NCBI GenBank assembly: GCA_900708905.1 | Contig: CAADRB010000022.1 | Location: forward strand, 1,066,377-1,130,376 | Direction: 5' to 3' | Source of the DNA: Hymenolepis diminuta | Taxonomy: Eukaryota; Platyhelminthes; Cestoda; Cyclophyllidea; Hymenolepididae | Length of the DNA: 64,000 bases | The notes under the pieces: model-generated | The model's database searches: none | What the model was told of the DNA's origin: nothing | What the model saw: the letters and a program-made list of their open reading frames with translations, nothing else | Program-made: the position numbers and the translations under genes | Part shown: positions 58,504 to 64,000 of the stretch, in pieces | How the letters are laid out: each line of letters begins with the position of its first letter | Numbering within the stretch: the stretch's first letter is position 1

Positions 58504-61500
58504 TTATCGATAATAGGAGGTTGAATAAAAGGGATCGGGACGAGCCAAGGCGGACTGCCATCCAATATGACCCTCAAAGTTGGAATTCCAGGCGTTACGA
58601 GGAGCTGGATGGAAACCTTCACCTCCACTGACTCCTCCACCACCGCCACTGGTGCTGCCACCACGACCTACTCGTGTCAAAGTGGTAATAATAGCTCTGG
58701 TGAGACACTGGAACGCAGAATCACGATGAATCCTTGGTCGAATGATATGTGTTCGGGCAGCCTCCACGTCACTATGGGTGTGAACGGGATCTGTTAAAAT
58801 TAATAAATAGCATTTTTATGTTTAAAAAGTCAGTTATAATTTAAAAATGAATGGAAAAATAATAAATCATGGAACAACTCAGCTAATAAGGTCGAAATGA
58901 AATTGCTCAAATGATCAAAAGAGTACATTTGAATTTCGGAATATTAAAATACGACACTGAATATCTTATGAATAAACGAGAGACTCAAATGTAATGCTGA
59001 AAAATTCTTAAGCACTTTAAGCTTCATCTCCATCAAATTCGTACTCCTTTATAATTTCCTACAGGATTACTAAGGTGGTTTTCTGTCAAAACAATTAGAC
59101 CAGGAATTGTGGATTCGTTTTTTTAAAATACAATTAAACCGTGATAAAATCATGTTAAAACAGTTATTATATCTGCCGTATATCCTAGTACACTGAGTGA
59201 AAATAGTCTTCGGCGCTCTGATAACTTGAAAAAAAATGTGTTGAAGCCGGAAGATCAACCCTTCTTGATTAAATAGTACCGATCAATAAGCAATGAACAT
59301 CATAGACAAGCATTCGCTGCAATCCGGGAGACGATTCGTGAAAAATGAAATTTGGAACGTGAAATACACATTTAATGAATAACGTACAACCCAAGTTATA
59401 AGATTAAAAGAAGCAAGACTCTATGATACCTTGACGTTGCTCTCCGTAACCTTTTGACCTCTTCTTCTTTATCATTGGTTTGATTTACTGTTATTCGATG
59501 TCAAGTGCCTCCCACAATTAAGGTTTGATGCAATCATTGGTATAATTTGTCTTATTTTTACAATGAAAAATAAGCGCCAATTATTTTTAACAATCTTAAA
59601 TATATCAATTTACTGACCATTTGTCTGACACTAATTATATAAAGTACACAATGACAAATATTGTATATGAACATATTAAGAGTTGCAGTGATGCTGTACT
59701 CTTTAATTCCACTAACCCAAAATAAAAATGATTCAGGTATACCAAATATTCTTTTTGATATTTGCATCTGTATTATTACAGTTTCTAGTGATGAAAATAG
59801 AGCAAATGTCGGGAAGCACTGCATTTAGTATTTATATATATATACAGTTATTATTATGAATGGATCCGTTCTCCATATGAAATATGTCAGTTCTACAAGA
59901 AAATAGATTATTCTTATACATTTTTCAATTAATTATCTATTTGCTGACAGAGTAAAACATGTAAACCGGTATTTAATTTATTAAAATTTACTAGAAAAAA
60001 TTAATTTTACTAAAGTAGTATTCGATTGGCACAGTGAGAAATGGTTTTTCCCTCTTAAATGACCTATCAGTTTTTCGACACAAAATGGTAATCGAAAAAC
60101 ATAAAAATAGCATTCAAACTTTACATAAAATTTGTTATGAATGTTTATAACGTGGTTTGGTCTGTACATTCAGTCATAGCTCTCCACATTATCATCATTG
60201 CATAATATATCAGGATTTTCATCGTTAATCCCCCAGAAGTATACACGCTGAACTTACAGTGATAAAATATATTTTCTTATTTTTCTATCTATTTTAATTT
60301 CTCATCGGGTTTTAAATGAAGATGTTTAGATCCAAGATCATGATTCACAAATTTTAAGTGACAGAAGTAGAGAAAAGAAAAGCATCGATCAAAGCGGTGT
60401 AATAATTTACGATCAACAGCATAAAAGTGATTGGATAAATGTGCCATTGTATAATCCGCAGTTGTTTAGCTCACGATTCGGCCCGAGATTCAATTTTATT
60501 TAAATATATGCCAATATAATGCCTTAAACGATGCTTGATTTTTTAAACAAAAAATGATATAGGAAAAAATAAACTTTTTAGAATAATGTATTACAATCCA
60601 ATTTCCTAACAATTGAAAAATTATTTTTCTGCAGGTAGATCTGAGTAAGGGCTCATTCCGATATATAATTTAACTTTCTCTGTTTTACCAATTTGGTAAT
60701 ATCAGCTGTTCTTCAAAAATATATTACTTTATTTGTAATTTCATTAGTTTAATGGCAAAAAAGAGCAGTAAAAGTGACTGAAATGACACAAGTTGCACTT
60801 GAAATCCACATGTGGATATACAATCCTGAAATTTTTAACACCGATGGCACGATTTATGTGCAATACATAATAATCCTGACACCTAATTAAGGATGTAATT
60901 AAATCCAGATTGGGAAGTTCGAGTATTGTTAAGTGGTCTCGCGAATTTTACATAGCTTCATTTGTGGAGCTTCTTTAAGTTTCTGTTGATTTTCTTCATT
61001 GGGGTTCAATGCCTGATTGATAAAAATTTTCATTGATCGAAAGACTGACCGGCTGATCTCGTAAATGGTATATCTAAACAATACCTCCTTCAAAATACTT
61101 TATGCAAGTGAAATTGCCGTTATTATTTTGGCATCATATTATAATTTTAATACGGGCAGGAAAAGTCAGGGCGTAAACCTTAAAGGGCAACTTTAAATAA
61201 TATCTTAAAATAATTCTTTAAAAACGTATCAAGAGCACTTTATGCACAATAATTTCGATTTTTTTGCAGTATTAATAAAAGTTATATTATTTATAAATGA
61301 AAAACATGAATAGTGATTTAAATCGACCGAGTTTAAATTGTGGTAATTATTAATTTAATTTAAAAGAAATTCAAAAGTGAAATGAATAGTAAATTTCTTA
61401 AGCGATCTAATTCTTATAAACAGATAAATCAGAAGATAATTTAAATAAAGAAGCAAAAAGCGGAAAATTAAAATTGGTAAAGTTTTTAGAAAAATAGAAT

Positions 61501-62339
61501 AATGGTTAATTTGACGTTTAATCACAATTTATTCTTAAACCAAGAAAATCTATTTGCCTTCAAAGTCGCTGTCAAGACACTTTGGCATTATTCATTTTTC
61601 TTACCAGACCATATGCTTCCTTAATGCAAGTATTTCTCTAAAATTTTAATAAAGACATTTTTGAGGCAGTCTAAACTAGCTCGAAAATAAAAATTATATT
61701 ATTCTAAATATGAATGCGCCTTAAGTTACCGTCACTTTGCATTTCCTCTCCATTTTGATCGTCATTTAACACAGAGCGAGTTCCATTTACGGAGACACAT
61801 CCTGAACCCACTTCAGCACCGTCAATTTCGTCTGCCACCTCGGCAACCTCAAGATCACAGCTCACAGAAAGTCGACTATCCCTCCGCACATATATTGGAA
61901 TAGCAGATATAGTATCTCCACGCCGAAGGCAATTATGAATTGCCACTCCGAGACAGACAATCGCAAGGATAACTCCAATGGTAAGACAGTTTCGGTAAAG
62001 GGTCCAGATCCCAACAAAAGTCAGAATTAGAGACGCTAAAAAACCCAACCAAATGCCAACAAACACTAGACAACCGAGGGCTCGATGACAGGTGCTTAAC
62101 CGATCCTCGGTACTATCTGCAGAACCGCCTGAACTTTCTATGATACCAGGTTTGCCTTCCACTTGAAATTCAACCTCTTCTTCTTCTTCACGATCCAGAC
62201 CCGTAGATACAGTTGATGAGGACAACAGCGCGCTGGTTTTAATTTTCCACAGATATTGAAGTTGTTTTTGGGCTACATACAAAAACAGCCTCGTTTCTTG
62301 GTTGAAAATGTAGGATTGCGCTTTTGCCGTGGTCCAGGG
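58504..62339 (-). CDS. Two-helix membrane protein, unidentified; two exons
   Basis: The first exon is open from 62339 (just after an in-frame TAG that also forms an AG acceptor) to 61730, 203 codons and one base. It carries an acidic EEEEE run and two hydrophobic helices (about 62081-62004 and 61988-61932) separated by a very short loop, with a basic LRRG after the second: a hairpin membrane protein. A donor at 61729 (G/GTAACT) and an acceptor at 58791 (TTTTAACAG) join in phase, G+AT giving Asp, across a 2939-base intron. Exon 2, 58790-58504, adds 94 residues: ARTHIIRPRIHRDSAFQC, a GGGGG-containing Gly/Ser linker and an aromatic C-terminus STSYYR. Read without splicing, the first exon ends after eight more residues at 61704. 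The true start is not found; no ATG opens the frame before 62271, so a 5' exon probably lies upstream. The family is not recognised. Confidence 0.55.
58791..61729 (-). other. Proposed 2939-base intron of the two-helix gene
   Basis: Bounded by GTAACT (donor) and a pyrimidine-rich TTTTAACAG (acceptor), phase 1. Inside it is AT-rich with only short ORFs (59070, 59558, 59981, minus) that lack motifs. No recognisable transposon was found in it. Confidence 0.5.
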
Positions 62340-64000
62340 CTACTTGAAATACGCCTTTTACCTGAAATTTTGGGAATACATTTTGGATATAGGAGCGGAG
62401 GTACGACCAATTAATGCGTATCCAATAAATTAAAAAATAGTTTAACGAAAATAATTATGCTATAGGAAAAATAATGATAAGATAAGGATCGAAAATTTTC
62501 TTTATTTGTAATTTATTTCTGCGGCAAGTTCAAACTATTTTCATAAATGCCATTACATTGAATTTCAAGCTTAATGACTGGAGACCATTTCAAACTCAAT
62601 TATGTCTTCACGTCATTTATGCTTTAGTAATTGGTCATAATGGCGATGAAAATTGACAAATTTGCTAGAATAGTGAAAAATCGGATGTATGACCTTAGTA
62701 GTTTGAAAAACATTGCTATCCAAATTTAACCACTTCTACTGAAAAAAGTTAAGAGTTCTCAAGATGAGCCCACCTTTATGATCAAATAGAACTTGTTATT
62801 TTATTAATTTACAATCAGAAAATATTTAGGAAGATATGGAATAGTATAATAAAATATACCGGTTCATTTCCTCCATTTTACAATTTTACGTTCTACTCTT
62901 CGAAATTAATTTTCTTGAAATTCGCATGACAGAATGTAAGGTGATAGATAAATTTGTATTTAGAATGTCACGAATATAGGACATCGAAGTAAATGATAGG
63001 GAATCAGTTGCCTTGAATGTAATAGGACATTCATTCAAAATTATTATAATTAGAGTTCAGTCCTACTACGTTATGGGTAATAAAGTAGATATTCACATAT
63101 TCCATTTCTCTAAACAAACATGTTGCGCTTATTGTGTAGTTAAAGTAATTCATCAAAGTTAAACTGAAATCGACTAGATAGTTTTTCCTTTTCAGCTAAT
63201 TCAAACTTTAAGCTGTCGTTATTCTCCTTTAATATACAAACAAAACACTTATAGAATCATTAAAATCCGCCAAATTTGATTTAATTCAAATTATAATCAT
63301 TTTATCCCAATTAGTGGATAGATCCCAAGGTTAAATAATTCTTCTTTACAAAAATAATATGTAAATACTTCACGCTTTTAATGGGCAGTTTTAACGAGAG
63401 TAAACTTTTGAGTTTTGTATTAATACAGTGCGTGCAAAGCAAAGAATCATTTGTCTCTCTGCAACTTTTCCTTCAAAATGCAAGAGATGATCCTTTCTTA
63501 TAAAGGCAAGGTTGAAGATGCAAAGTGCTAAATATAATTGATGTATACGATCTGACATTTGAATATTCATTTATTGTAAAGAAAATGTGGTGAATTAACC
63601 TTTATATCAAAATGTTATTTGGTTTAATATAAATTAGAGAAGATAAGCTGCGTCATATAAGCAAATTGCTTAGCAATAATTTTTTAATTAGTCTATAAAT
63701 AAATCTGATAATTTTTAATAAATTAAATGAGAAATTTAGTATTAAATACATAATGAGAATGAAATTTCGCCGAGTGTTCACTATCGTCGAATTGGGGTAC
63801 ATTTCATATTATTGTCACGGCCAAGTGTACACAGATAGAAATATTTTACTCCCAGCCGCGAAATCGTCCAATTATGATCGATTATAATAGACTACAAATT
63901 AAGGCAAATGTTTGAAGTGTGTGTTGGATGGAAAGACTAATTGTTGAAATATGAAATATCGTTAGAGCAATAACGCAATATTTAAAATAAGTAGTATGCA
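62340..64000. other. AT-rich sequence upstream of the two-helix gene
   Basis: It should hold a 5' exon or the promoter of the minus-strand gene, but no convincing exon was found. An AG acceptor-like site (AAATTTCAG) at about 62362 is an alternative exon boundary. Confidence 0.45.

Noticed and set aside
58437..58797. Plus-strand ORFs including one starting MGNSNG, which looks like a myristoylation signal
   Set aside because: The minus strand of the same interval has a proper acceptor, joins in phase to the membrane exon and gives a more protein-like product.
1..64000. CRISPR array, prophage, operon or other prokaryotic system
   Set aside because: No regularly spaced repeats or polycistronic gene runs; spliced genes and eukaryotic retroelements show nuclear animal DNA.

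Overview
The window is eukaryotic nuclear DNA, AT-rich (about one third G+C by eye), with spliced genes far apart and remnants of LTR elements, LINEs and SINEs between them. Introns of 34-35 bases in two confidently identified genes, the CsRn1-like LTR element and the base composition point to a parasitic flatworm. A tapeworm is slightly favoured over a fluke, but the sequence does not settle it. Nothing prokaryotic, viral or CRISPR-like was seen.

The only dense part is 26.2-30.3 kb, with three conserved genes: a PHF5A-like SF3b splicing subunit (+), protoporphyrinogen oxidase (PPOX, -) and mitochondrial 3-hydroxyacyl-CoA dehydrogenase (HADH, +). PHF5A and PPOX are tail to tail with 83 bases between their stops. 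PPOX and HADH are head to head across 333 bases that probably hold both promoters. PPOX acts late in heme synthesis and HADH in fatty acid beta-oxidation. Both are mitochondrial, but no direct functional link to the splicing factor can be read from the sequence.

Two further spliced genes are on the minus strand. At 13.8-14.5 kb two phase-compatible exons encode an FG-motif protein that may be a nucleoporin, and a decayed relative of its last exon lies at 23.2-23.5 kb. At 58.5-62.3 kb an exon with two membrane helices joins, across a 2.9-kb intron, to a Gly/Ser/Arg-rich C-terminal exon. An unidentified 138-codon ORF lies at 17.2-17.6 kb.

Mobile DNA explains most of the rest that can be recognised: a 5'-truncated Ty3/gypsy CsRn1-like element (14.7-16.9 kb, +); a decayed but nearly complete second Ty3/gypsy element (about 42.6-46.3 kb, -); two 303-base solo LTRs about 99% identical, in opposite orientation, each with its own perfect 5-base target duplication (2.36 and 48.93 kb); two remnants of one LINE (5.3-5.7 and 32.6-35.3 kb); two copies of a tRNA-derived SINE (21.7-22.0 and 40.2-40.4 kb); and two unclassified repeat pairs (8.2/10.6 kb and 24.0/24.3 kb). 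The remaining intervals are AT-rich sequence in which no gene was recognised.
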